64,000 nt of DNA. Origin: Byssothecium circinans. Its lineage: Eukaryota; Ascomycota; Dothideomycetes; Pleosporales; Massarinaceae. The notes below the pieces were generated by a model. The model saw only the letters and a program-made list of their open reading frames with translations, searched no databases and was not told the origin of the DNA. Positions 34,417 through 43,649 of the stretch are shown piece by piece (the first letter of the stretch is position 1; the number at the start of each line of letters is the position of its first letter). Location: assembly GCA_010015675.1 (NCBI GenBank), contig ML976992.1, forward strand, positions 760,491 through 824,490, given 5' to 3'. Both the position numbers and the translations under genes were made by a program.

Positions 34417-36107
34417 CCCCATGTATGCTTCATTTGCTCCAGAGACTTTTTGTTTTTCGTTTTTAGCCTTTCCTTAACGTATGGGTGAGGCGGGAGTGTG
34501 CAGATTTGGAGTCAATCGGATTGAATTGCGCACCAGAATCTGAATTTGTCTTTTTGAGTACATTGGTTGCGGTTATTGACTAAATTGTATTTGCTTTTCT
34601 TCTCATTTCGTCGAGCGTTAGTTTACAGTACATAGCCATAATATTTGTTATTGATCCTTCTTGATAAACTGCAAGGCACTGCTTGACACCTGTTGAATTA
34701 ACGCCCACGATCGACCTTGAAGTGGAGCGAAAACCCTGCATATCCTCCTTCGTGCGCGCAGGTCCATTGATGTGTCATTTTTGGTATATGTACATGACTG
34801 GAGTTGCGGCCATCACGAGTTGGATGGAGGCCATGAGGGCCAAGTTTGTAGCGGTTATTACTAATAGCTAGCTTCACACAAGTTTGGTCACGTGGTCGGT
34901 TCTGTCCCGAGGTATATGTACATGACGCGAAGGAACCTGAAGGTAAGCCTCATCAAGTGACGCAAATGAACAGTTTTCGAACCCGGCGAAGTTGTATGCA
35001 CATGGAATGGATTGGCCTGCGAACTCTAGAGTTGTGACTTCCAGTGTTAGGACAGAATTGTTGCAACACTTTAGCAGGCTCAAACAGTGGAAAGTGTTGC
35101 AAGGCGTTTGACACTCGACTGTACCTTCGCAGTTTAGTTGGATAATAAAAACGGCAAAAGAGATGCGACAACCTCGACAAGCAACATGCTTATGTCTTCA
35201 CGAAGGCACGCCTTCAATGTAGGCTTAACATTTATTACCTTGAAAGATCTTACCATGCAGAGGGCTACTTTCACGGTCCTTGGGTTAAAGTGAAGGGGAT
35301 CTGTATGATGTTCACGCCAATTGGGCAGTAACTTACATACTGTGATTTAAATCAGGTTTCCGTCCAAACTACCGAAAAATGGTATAGGAATTTGTGAAGA
35401 CATCTACTCCTGGACTGAATTTCGGCAGTTCAATATTTTCCAACTGCAGCTTTGTTTCAATAGTGCTACCCTCGCCATACGATCTAATTTTTACTTGAAG
35501 CTACCCATATGTTCTTCTATTCAAGTCTCCCCAAGTTCACCCTTTTGAATTTGGAAGCAATCTTCAAGAGAACACACAGTGACACAGCGGTCATTGTACT
35601 GTACGTGCGCAAACAATATCTTTGGCCTTGGATGGTTTACCTAGTGATGCGTTATGCACTTCTTTGTCACAGATACTTTGTCCGATTCAAGTTCTAAACG
35701 GCCGCGCTTGATAAGTCACTGTACCGTTCTTCATTTAGGGGTCAGCCAGTACACTTCAATGTCTTTTGAATCCGAACTGTTCGTTGCTTCAAGCGGCGTA
35801 TATGTGAAGCGCATATGTCACAACTGCAGACCTAATGATCGGCATTCACACAATAGGGGGGCACATTTACCGGCAAGCTCACTTATAAGAGAACCATATA
35901 CGCACACTTAAAGTACATCGACAAGCACACCATCCACACCAGCAACGACAACCATTCCGAGGATAGAGAAGAAAGAGATATACGGACCTTTCGAGAAGGT
36001 TTTTGCATTTTTCGAATTCAGGATTTGCGACACAAAACCGAAAGAGTTGAAGACGTGAAAAGAGCTTGGAAGCTGAGAAACATATGGAGCTTGGATCGTT
36101 TTTGGAG
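34417..36107. other. Intergenic with one dispersed repeat
   Basis: No gene is recognised. The segment 35042-35124 resembles 45011-45091 inside a beta-galactosidase intron. The last roughly 170 bp resemble the leader of the paralogue at 31701, including the sequence TATACGGACCTT. Confidence 0.55.
35042..35124 (-). repeat. Dispersed repeat, copy 1 (intergenic)
   Basis: About 80 bp matches 45011-45091 by eye at roughly three quarters of positions, with shared blocks AGGACAGAA, TGTTGCAACA, TTTAGCA, CAAACAG, GGAAAG and GACTGTAC in the same order and orientation. On the minus strand the repeat runs from GTACAG to a CCTAAC branch-like site followed by CTAG, reminiscent of an intron body. Confidence 0.7.
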
Positions 36108-38062
36108 ATGTGCGTTTATAATGAGGAATACTGCCGTAACTGTCGGTACAGAGGCACAGCTTTTGCCCACTCCATCCTCATAAGGCCAAAAGAACCGTGC
36201 AAGTTGTCAAGTTTTAACGCCTCAACCGAGGGATATTGTCCAACCTCTTCGCATGACTCGACTGTCATTAATATAGAATCGAACAAAGATTGTCCGAAGT
36301 GTCCCTCACAGCCAACTCCACCTGTCTCTGCGCCGCAACAGCCAGTACCAAATGTTTTTCAGCATCAGCAGGAGCGACCTGTTGTCCCTCCAATTCGGCA
36401 GCCGGGTCTATCCGCCTTTGCGCCACAACAAACAGTGGAAGGCTTTCTAACAAGCTTTCCTCAGCAGCCCACACCCAACCCTCCTGCCCCGCGGTATTCT
36501 CAGCCCTTTCCAAACAACCCTACTTCACAGTATCCTCTTCCGACGTCGAATCCCCCATATGCTCCCACTGGGCGTAAGATAGGTCCCACATCAACTTCTA
36601 GTCGAGCAGGAAATCCTACCCAATATTTCTCCCCATATGGTCCCACTGGGCCTAGCATGGGTCCCGCATCAACTTCTGGCCGAGCAGGAAATCCGACACC
36701 AAATGCTCCGTCTACTGCCACTGGGTTGAACGTGGGTTCTCAATCAAGTTCTGGCCAGGCAGGAAATCCCACACCACAAATTCTGGAGGGAGTTGATGTG
36801 AGGATGTTGGACGGAATGGTAAATTCAGCCGGAACGCCTTATACATCGTGGGATGATATTGGTAAGGGTTTCAAGCCTAGTGTTGCTTTACTACGACAAA
36901 AGGCGAGGATACGTGAAATCAAGTTGCGGTTGGAGAGAAGGGACCGCATAATGACTCGAAAGCAATACATCGATAGATACTCGATCTTTGACAATATGAG
37001 AAATATTGGTTCCACGAAAAAATACGGACCATTTATCTCTTTGTCATCGCCTGAGTCGCGCGCCAGAAAGAATTTTGTCCATGCGTTTGAAGTTTCCGGG
37101 CTAAGCAAAGAAGACTTTCTCAGGTCGTTTACTCAAAACGAGAGGGTTTCGGCGAAAGCACGGAATAAAAATATCGACCTTGACCAACAGCCAATTCCAC
37201 ACAACAAATGGCTTACGGAAAACAGAACTCAGCGACAAAAAAAGCGGAACCGAACCCTGGGACGTACGAGGATTGCAGAGATGACATGGGAGGACCGCAG
37301 GATCCCAATCGGCGCAATGAACGAGATCCACCTCCAGGTGGAGGTGGTTTCGGAGGGGCACCGAGTCAAGGTGGTTTTTCGGGTTATGGAGGTGTTGGAG
37401 GCTATACTTATGGACAGCAAACTTACCAGCAGTCCAGTGGCTATCAAACTCAAGGCCATAATCAACAAACTCAAAGTCTTGTTGCTGATATGGGAAAACT
37501 CGGAATCTCCGACAAAAACTCCAACACCTCCAAGCAACCTTCTGAGCCCTACAAATTTAAGGATAAAAAGAAGGATGCCCTCAGTTTCATGAAACCGAAG
37601 AAGTGGGGTGAGAAGGATAGGCCTGAAAGTCGTAAACCGGAACCAGACCATCGACCACTCAATCCTGCTGTAACACCCTTCATACCCTCCCGACGCGATG
37701 CCCCAACACTGTTCAAGTCGTCTTTCAAGCTCAAACCTACTGCAAAGCCCTTCATACCCAACAAGAGTCAACACAAACCTCCTACAGGGATCGCACCCGG
37801 GGCACCGATGGCTCGCTCGAGTTCTTCCGGAGAACCGAAACCCACTGGACGCGCTCCACTCTCGCCTAGGAGCAAGAACCTTCCCGGGAAGACGGTAACC
37901 CCTGTAGGAAAGCCACCCCCTCGAGTCAACTCGACACCACAGTCTGCAACAGCATCAAAAACGGTGACCGGACGAACGGACAATACTGTTGGAAAGGCAC
38001 CGTCTAGGACAAGCTCGATGCCGACTACCAAAGAGAGCAAGAAGAAGGTGAAGAGACGCTGA
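36108..38062 (+). CDS. Unrecognised Cys-motif/low-complexity protein, paralogue of 31701-34416
   Basis: No known family is recognised. The start at 36108 aligns MCVYNEEYCRNCRYRG with the paralogue's MCVFYRRRYPCGVDG; in-frame ATGs at 36066 and 36084 are alternatives. A CPKC pair follows, then a Pro/Gln-rich region with three 22-26-residue repeats (TGxxxGxxSxSxRAGNPT). Next is MLDGMVNSAGTPYTSWDDIG and a basic helix (KARIREIKLRLERRDR), the part best shared with the paralogue. Two overlapping frames are open between 37208 and 37592. The second (EDCRDDMGGPQDPNRRNERD, Gly/Tyr-rich, then Lys/Pro/Ser-rich, ending ESKKKVKRR) has the better protein character. A phase-0 intron at 37146-37225 would connect them to give about 624 residues; a frameshift is the alternative. 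Confidence 0.55.
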
Positions 38063-38686
38063 TTTCATGTGTTGACGAGTAGTGCTAGAGGATAAGGAGT
38101 CTTTTGTGTCTGGCCTTCTAATCCCCTTCGTAATGTTTTGATGCGTTCGGTAGTGCTTATTTTGTAACTGCAATTGTTGTTTTACGGCTTTGGTCCTTCT
38201 ATAAACTGTTTTGATTTCAATTATCTGGCTGCACTTTTTAATACTTAGCTCAAGGAGTGGAGCCAAAGGACTGTCTGTGGTTTGCTGTTTTGTCGCGTTT
38301 TTGCATAGCGAAGGTACCCGAGCTGGGCTTGGGTATATATCTAGTCATGCATAATATCTTGTATAGCAATCGATGTGTTTCAATGTATGGTCGGGTTTCC
38401 TTCTACCCCTACGATGCGTAAAGATGGGATAACATAGATGCAGGAGGTGAGGATATGACAGACGTCAGTAGGTCTTCAGCCCTACGACGTCTCGATAAGC
38501 GACTGGTCCGTGCACTATTCCACCAAAATTTCCTATCGCGAACTAACTCCAACTTCACACCACCAATCTCCACCTAGATCCACCAACAGCGCGAAAAAAT
38601 AGGTCCGAAACCTCTACGGAAATTATAAACACTCTTCAAGGCCTCTACGTATCTCTCAAAACGTCACATCGAACGCCACCCCCAAA
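38063..38686. other. Intergenic upstream of IMP4
   Basis: No gene is recognised. It holds the 3' flank of the low-complexity gene and the IMP4 promoter. Confidence 0.55.
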
Positions 38687-39630
38687 ATGATACGGAAACA
38701 AGCCCGCGAGAGGCGAGACTACATATACCGACGCGCATTGACACTTCGAGACGCCGAACTTCAAAGCAAACGTGCAGCCCTCAAAGCTTCTCTGGCGACC
38801 GGAAAGCCCTTATCGAAGGAGGTCGCCGACGATGAGGAGTTGCGGAAAGCGTACAAGTACGACGAGTCGCGTGCGGATCGCACAGTAGAGGAGGAATTGG
38901 GCCTGGATGACGAGTACAACCAACTGAGCGGCGTCGTAGATCCGAGAGTCCTCGTTACCACTTCGCGGGACCCTAGTTCCAGGCTGAGCACGTTTGCGAA
39001 GGAAATACGGTTACTGCTCCCCACGAGCATAAGGTTGAATCGCGGGAATTTGATCTTGACCAATTTGGTGGGAAGTGCAGTGTCGAGTGGGCTGTCGGAT
39101 ATCATATTGCTGCATGAGCATCGCGGTACCCCTACAGCGTTGACCATGTGTGTATTGAACTGAATCCTCTGATCAATATCTATACTGACATTGTTTCTAG
39201 ATCACATTTCCCCCACGGCCCAACAGCCTCCTTCTCTCTCCACAATGTTGTTCTTCGCGCCGACATCCCCAACGCCTCGCGCGGCACAGTCAGCGAGTCC
39301 TACCCTCATCTCATCTTCGACGGGTTCACGACCAAGCGCGGTGAGCGCGTGATCCAAATCCTCAAGCACCTCTTCCCTCCGCGAGACACATCGAATCCTA
39401 AGGCTGGCAACCGCGTTGTTACGTTCAAGAACATCGAGGACACTATTGAAGTGCGGCACCATGTGTACGTGCGGACCGGATACCAGACTGTTGAGCTGGC
39501 GGAAGTAGGACCTCGCATGAGTATGAGGTTGTTTGAGATTAGGGCAGGGACGCTGGATAATAAGGAGGGAGATGTGGAGTGGCACTTGAACCAGTATACA
39601 CGGACGGGGAAGAAGAAGGATGTGCTCTGA
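38687..39630 (+). CDS. IMP4: U3 snoRNP protein IMP4 (Brix domain)
   Basis: This component of the small-subunit processome binds U3 snoRNA with Mpp10 and Imp3 and promotes early 18S rRNA cleavages in the nucleolus. Exons 38687-39147 and 39201-39630 join in phase 2 (intron 39148-39200 ending TTTCTAG) to 296 residues, the normal length. The N-terminal helix [20 protein letters not shown] is diagnostic of IMP4. The Brix domain spans about 85-265, with [70 protein letters not shown] and [17 protein letters not shown]. Confidence 0.95.
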
Positions 39631-40233
39631 ATGGGTACCTAGGTAGAGGTATGAAGGATCAGTATTAAAGTTGCGGGAAAAGTGGGCTGCATGGTGCGAT
39701 TGGCTTTGCAAATTTGGCATTGTGGAATTGCTAGTAAACACCTGCCATATGTTTCGCTGAGCTCGAGTGGAAGAAGGCTCTCCATGGACTGCGGGCTCAG
39801 CAATACTTCAGCTGTATTTTGAGCCGGCACTCTCGGGACTATTCATGACACAACATCAGTCATGCCTTCCACAAAAAGGCCATGAAAGGAAGAGAGAAAG
39901 GGAAGAGAATCCTTTAGAGATCAATACACTGTTCCCGCGCGTGTGGGGAATCCGACCATAACCGAGGATTGATAGTTTCTGTGAAGAAGCATCACACATG
40001 GCATCTTGTGCCTGTTCCACCGTAGGACGTTCGCTCCGGCCAGAAAAAAATCCTTTTCCTTCCTGATGGAGAACTGCTCGTCTAGCCTCTGATCCACTTT
40101 CGGTACCTTCGGGCTAAAGATATAGCGAGCATATTTAGTTATCCAAACACTACATCACGTTATTCTTAAGAGTACTATTACCACACGTCCTCTCAAACAA
40201 ACCCACCGCTTCGTCTCCACAAGATATCTAACC
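39631..40233. other. Intergenic, no gene recognised
   Basis: This is the 3' flank of IMP4 and upstream region of the alpha/beta hydrolase. Nothing else is recognised. Confidence 0.55.
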
Positions 40234-41091
40234 ATGGACCCAGAAACCACCCTCGCCGCCACTAAATCATGGCCCCTCTACCCCGACACCACCAACAACG
40301 AACCCCTCGCAAGCTCCTTCACCATTCAATCTCAAAGCGGCCATCCAGTAGTAACATCCGTCAAGCGACCATGGCTTTTCCACTACTCTCCATCGCCATC
40401 AACCACCCAACAACCCTCTCGAGCCGTCCTCATCCTCGGCGGCGGCGGCTACACCTCCCTAATGATCGGACGCGAAGGTCTCGCCGTCGCCAAATGGCTC
40501 ACATCCCTTGGTTTCCACGCTTTCATCCTCGTCCACCGGTTTCCGACTGCGGACTCCGGAGCAAGCGCACCTGTTGACGATGCGAGGCGAGCCCTTGAGC
40601 TGATCACAGAAAAGATGAAAGGGTTTGGAATTGGTGCTGTGGGACTAAGTTCGGGAGGACATTTAGCAGCCAGTTTACTAGCAACGTACCCCAAATCTTG
40701 GAAACAAGAAGTCCATACCCCGAAATTAGATTTCGCCATCATAGGATACGCGCCCATCTCCACCAACGCCAAGGGAAGAACTATCATCCCCAACAAACCT
40801 GCGCTGGAGCCGAAGGAGAAACAGGAATTATATGATGCGGTGCAGCCGGATTTTCAGCTCGAAGGGCCAGTACCGCCGACTTTCATTGTGTATTCGGGGA
40901 ATGATCCCGTTGTGCCGGTGGTGAATGCGTATCGGTTAGCTGGGGGTGTTGCGGAGGCTGGGGCGCAGGTGGAGCTTCATGTTTTTGCGGATGCGCCGCA
41001 TGGGTTTGCGCTGGATACGGTGGGGTTGCCGGTGGGGAGGTGGATGGAGTTGTGTGAGGCGTGGATGAGGCAGAAGGGGTTCTTGGGTTAG
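40234..41091 (+). CDS. Alpha/beta hydrolase, esterase/lipase-like, 285 aa
   Basis: This is a single-exon hydrolase, probably cytosolic since no signal peptide is seen. The oxyanion-hole region is AVLILGGGGYTSLM, similar to the HGGG type but with Leu in place of His. The nucleophile elbow is VGLSSGGHLAASLL (G-x-S-x-G), the acid is Asp in VYSGNDPVVPVVNA, and the base is His in FADAPHGFALDT. The order and spacing fit the BD-FAE/acetyl-esterase-like group often labelled xylanase- or esterase-like in fungi. Substrate is unknown. Confidence 0.88.
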   Translation: MDPETTLAATKSWPLYPDTTNNEPLASSFTIQSQSGHPVVTSVKRPWLFHYSPSPSTTQQPSRAVLILGGGGYTSLMIGREGLAVAKWLTSLGFHAFILVHRFPTADSGASAPVDDARRALELITEKMKGFGIGAVGLSSGGHLAASLLATYPKSWKQEVHTPKLDFAIIGYAPISTNAKGRTIIPNKPALEPKEKQELYDAVQPDFQLEGPVPPTFIVYSGNDPVVPVVNAYRLAGGVAEAGAQVELHVFADAPHGFALDTVGLPVGRWMELCEAWMRQKGFLG

Positions 41092-41689
41092 GAGGGTTGG
41101 ATCAAAGAGTAAGGGCGTACGTTGAATTTGCACATGAAGATGATGGAAAAATGCTCGCTCATGGAGCTACCTACTATCCAATCTTCAGAAAGAGGACAAA
41201 ACTTGATAAGGTATAACAAAGTTAGCGTTTCATGTGCGGATCTCGATACACTCCAGATAGGGTGGAATTTGTGGAGAGAACATCATCCCATCCGGCTAGC
41301 GTGTACCGCCACAACGCCACACCCAAACCTCCGAGAGACATGTGAAAGCGCGCGTCACTCCCCCTTGTGTCCAGCCCATCCCAATTGCACCTCATAGCCG
41401 ACGACGCAGCAAATGACCTCCACGAATTCGACATGTCCATCCACAACAGATGAGTTCGGCTGATCGCTCGCTATGCCGACGCAGAAAGTTACCGCTGCTG
41501 CAGGGGGGCATGCCGATGGTGCTGAAGGCTCGCATGTGATCCAGATCTGCAAGAGCTTGGTGGTTTGTTTTCTAGATGTTTTATTCTTTTGGCAGCTGGT
41601 AAGCTTCTTTCGATTGCTTTCAGCCTACTTGCAGTTCTTTTAGAAAGCTCCACGATAGTTTGAAAGGGGATAGGTTGAAATGAGGGGAG
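41092..41689. other. Intergenic, no gene recognised
   Basis: This is the spacer between the hydrolase and the patatin-like gene, both plus strand. Only short frames without signatures are present. Confidence 0.55.
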
Positions 41690-43483
41690 ATGAAGCTAAC
41701 AAAACTCCAGAAACTCTATAACTGGTATACCGCAAAGTCGCTGCGCGACGTCTTACTGGAAAACCTCAGCAATGCAAAACTATTTGAAGAATGGGAAGCC
41801 GCCGCCATCCAGCTGGATGAAGTCCTCAACTATGACATGTGGCGCCGGAACCCAGCCTCAAAGCACTACGACTGGCGACTCATCGACAAGCGATTCCTCG
41901 CCATCCAGAAAGCACGCGACGAAGATGATCTGCTCGGCCTCGTGTCTCTACTCAGGAGTGGGCTTGTGCGCAATCTGGGGAATATCACCGCGCCCCGGTT
42001 GTTCAATAAAGCGTACGCGGGCACGAAGGTGTTGATTGAGAATTACATCACAGAAGTCGCGATGGCGATTGACTATGTTACGAACTACCCCGTTTCGAAA
42101 GATATGATCTTGACGAACCAGGATAAATTGGACGTCATGCACGACACACGACTGGCATTCGGGCGATCCGTCCTTGTGCTTCAGGGCGGCGCCATCTTCG
42201 GCCTCTGTCACTTGGGCGTGGTAAAAGCGCTACATCTCCGAGGTGTCCTCCCCCGTATCATTGCTGGAACTGCCACGGGCGCTTTGATCGCTGCCCTGGT
42301 AGGCGTACATACGGAAGACGAACTCCTCGACGTTTTAAAAGGAAGTAGTATCAATCTTACGGCCTTCACACAGCGATCCAGCGAAAACAGTAGCGGAGAA
42401 GCCGGAAACGAAGATCCGCAACCCAGTTCATGGTCGCAGACACTAATCCGACGCGTAAAGCGCTTCATTCGCGAAGGCTACTTCCTCGATGTCAAGGTGC
42501 TTGAAGAAGTCGTCCGCGCAAACGTCGAAGACCTCACCTTCCAAGAAGCCTACCTAAAGACAAAACGTGTCCTTAACATCACCGTCTCAACAACGGGCCG
42601 CGGCGGCGTTCCAAATGTTCTCAACTACCTCACCGCTCCTAACGTACTCATCTGGTCCGCAGCCCTGGCCTCCAATGCCTCGGCCTCTACTCTCTATCAC
42701 CCTGTCACGTTACTCTGCAAAGACGACCAAAATAATATAATTCCCTGGTCGCCGGCTTCGGAAACGACGTTTGAGCCCTGGACTCATGCTTCCTACACCG
42801 ACACGCGCAAGTCCCCGCTGCACCGTATTGCAGAACTCTTCAATGTAAATCACTTCATCGTCTCGCAAGCGCGTCCGTACTTGGCGCCATTCCTCCGCTC
42901 CGACCTGCACCATCCACATCCCTCCCGCTCTTCCCCTTCTTCCTTCTTTTCCTTCTCGCTGCCTATCCTCCGCCTCATCGGAATGGAAATCCAGCACCGG
43001 CTCCACCAACTCAACGATCTGTCCCTCTTGCCTCCATCGATCAGACGTTTCCTCCTGGATGAAAGCGTCCCCGGAATGAGTCTAACGCTCGTCCCCGAAC
43101 TCACGCCAAGTGATTTCTTCAAGCTACTGGAAACACCAACGCGCGAGGGTTTGGATAGCTGGATTCTGAGGGGTGAGAGGAGTGTCTGGCCCGCTATAAG
43201 CGCACTGAAAGTTCGATGTGCGATCGAGGTGGAGTTGGATAGGGGGTATCAGCTTGTGAGGAGACGGAGGCCTGATGAAGTGATGAGCGAGGCTGATGCG
43301 GCGGGTTTGGGGATTACTGGGACTATGAGGAAGCAGGCAAGTACGGGACGGTTGAGGAAGTCGGGGAGTCGGGGGGAGATGGGCACAGGTGCGGTTCGGG
43401 CCAGTGGGAGTGGGGGTGGAGGTGAGAGTGCGAGGAAGAGGCGGAAGAGGGCTGCTAGTTTTGGGGGGCAGTTGGGTACTTGA
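41690..43483 (+). CDS. Patatin-like lipase family protein, probably catalytically altered, 597 aa
   Basis: This belongs to the Tgl3/Tgl4/Tgl5-SDP1 lipase group: an N-terminal DUF3336-type region (LRDVLLENLSNAKLFEEWEAAA; WRLIDKRFLAIQKARDEDDL) precedes the patatin fold. The glycine-rich oxyanion segment VLVLQGGAIFGLCHLGVVKAL is intact. The usual nucleophile motif G-x-S-x-G reads GTATG, with Ala195 where Ser is expected. The family Asp of the D-G-S/A motif, expected shortly before IAELFNVNHFIVSQ, is not evident: the sequence is PWTHASYTDTRKSPLHR. Both catalytic positions therefore appear lost, suggesting a pseudoenzyme, perhaps with a lipid-droplet scaffold role. The C-terminus is a basic Ser/Gly-rich tail (SARKRRKRAAS). 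It is a single exon. Confidence 0.88.
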   Translation: MKLTKLQKLYNWYTAKSLRDVLLENLSNAKLFEEWEAAAIQLDEVLNYDMWRRNPASKHYDWRLIDKRFLAIQKARDEDDLLGLVSLLRSGLVRNLGNITAPRLFNKAYAGTKVLIENYITEVAMAIDYVTNYPVSKDMILTNQDKLDVMHDTRLAFGRSVLVLQGGAIFGLCHLGVVKALHLRGVLPRIIAGTATGALIAALVGVHTEDELLDVLKGSSINLTAFTQRSSENSSGEAGNEDPQPSSWSQTLIRRVKRFIREGYFLDVKVLEEVVRANVEDLTFQEAYLKTKRVLNITVSTTGRGGVPNVLNYLTAPNVLIWSAALASNASASTLYHPVTLLCKDDQNNIIPWSPASETTFEPWTHASYTDTRKSPLHRIAELFNVNHFIVSQARPYLAPFLRSDLHHPHPSRSSPSSFFSFSLPILRLIGMEIQHRLHQLNDLSLLPPSIRRFLLDESVPGMSLTLVPELTPSDFFKLLETPTREGLDSWILRGERSVWPAISALKVRCAIEVELDRGYQLVRRRRPDEVMSEADAAGLGITGTMRKQASTGRLRKSGSRGEMGTGAVRASGSGGGGESARKRRKRAASFGGQLGT

Positions 43484-43649
43484 TGCATGATTTTTTCCGG
43501 CGGTGTACTATTGTTGTTAGCGTGGCGTTATTCCAGTGGGAATTGGCGGCAAAAAAAGTCAGGCTCTAGTTGAGAGAAATGTAATTATTGCACTACTCCT
43601 CTCATCTCAACAGCTTCCTTCCACGGTATAAATAACATAAAAAACCCTC
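43484..43649. other. Convergent 3' spacer
   Basis: This is a 166-bp gap between the patatin-like gene and the beta-galactosidase 3' end. Nothing is recognised. Confidence 0.6.
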
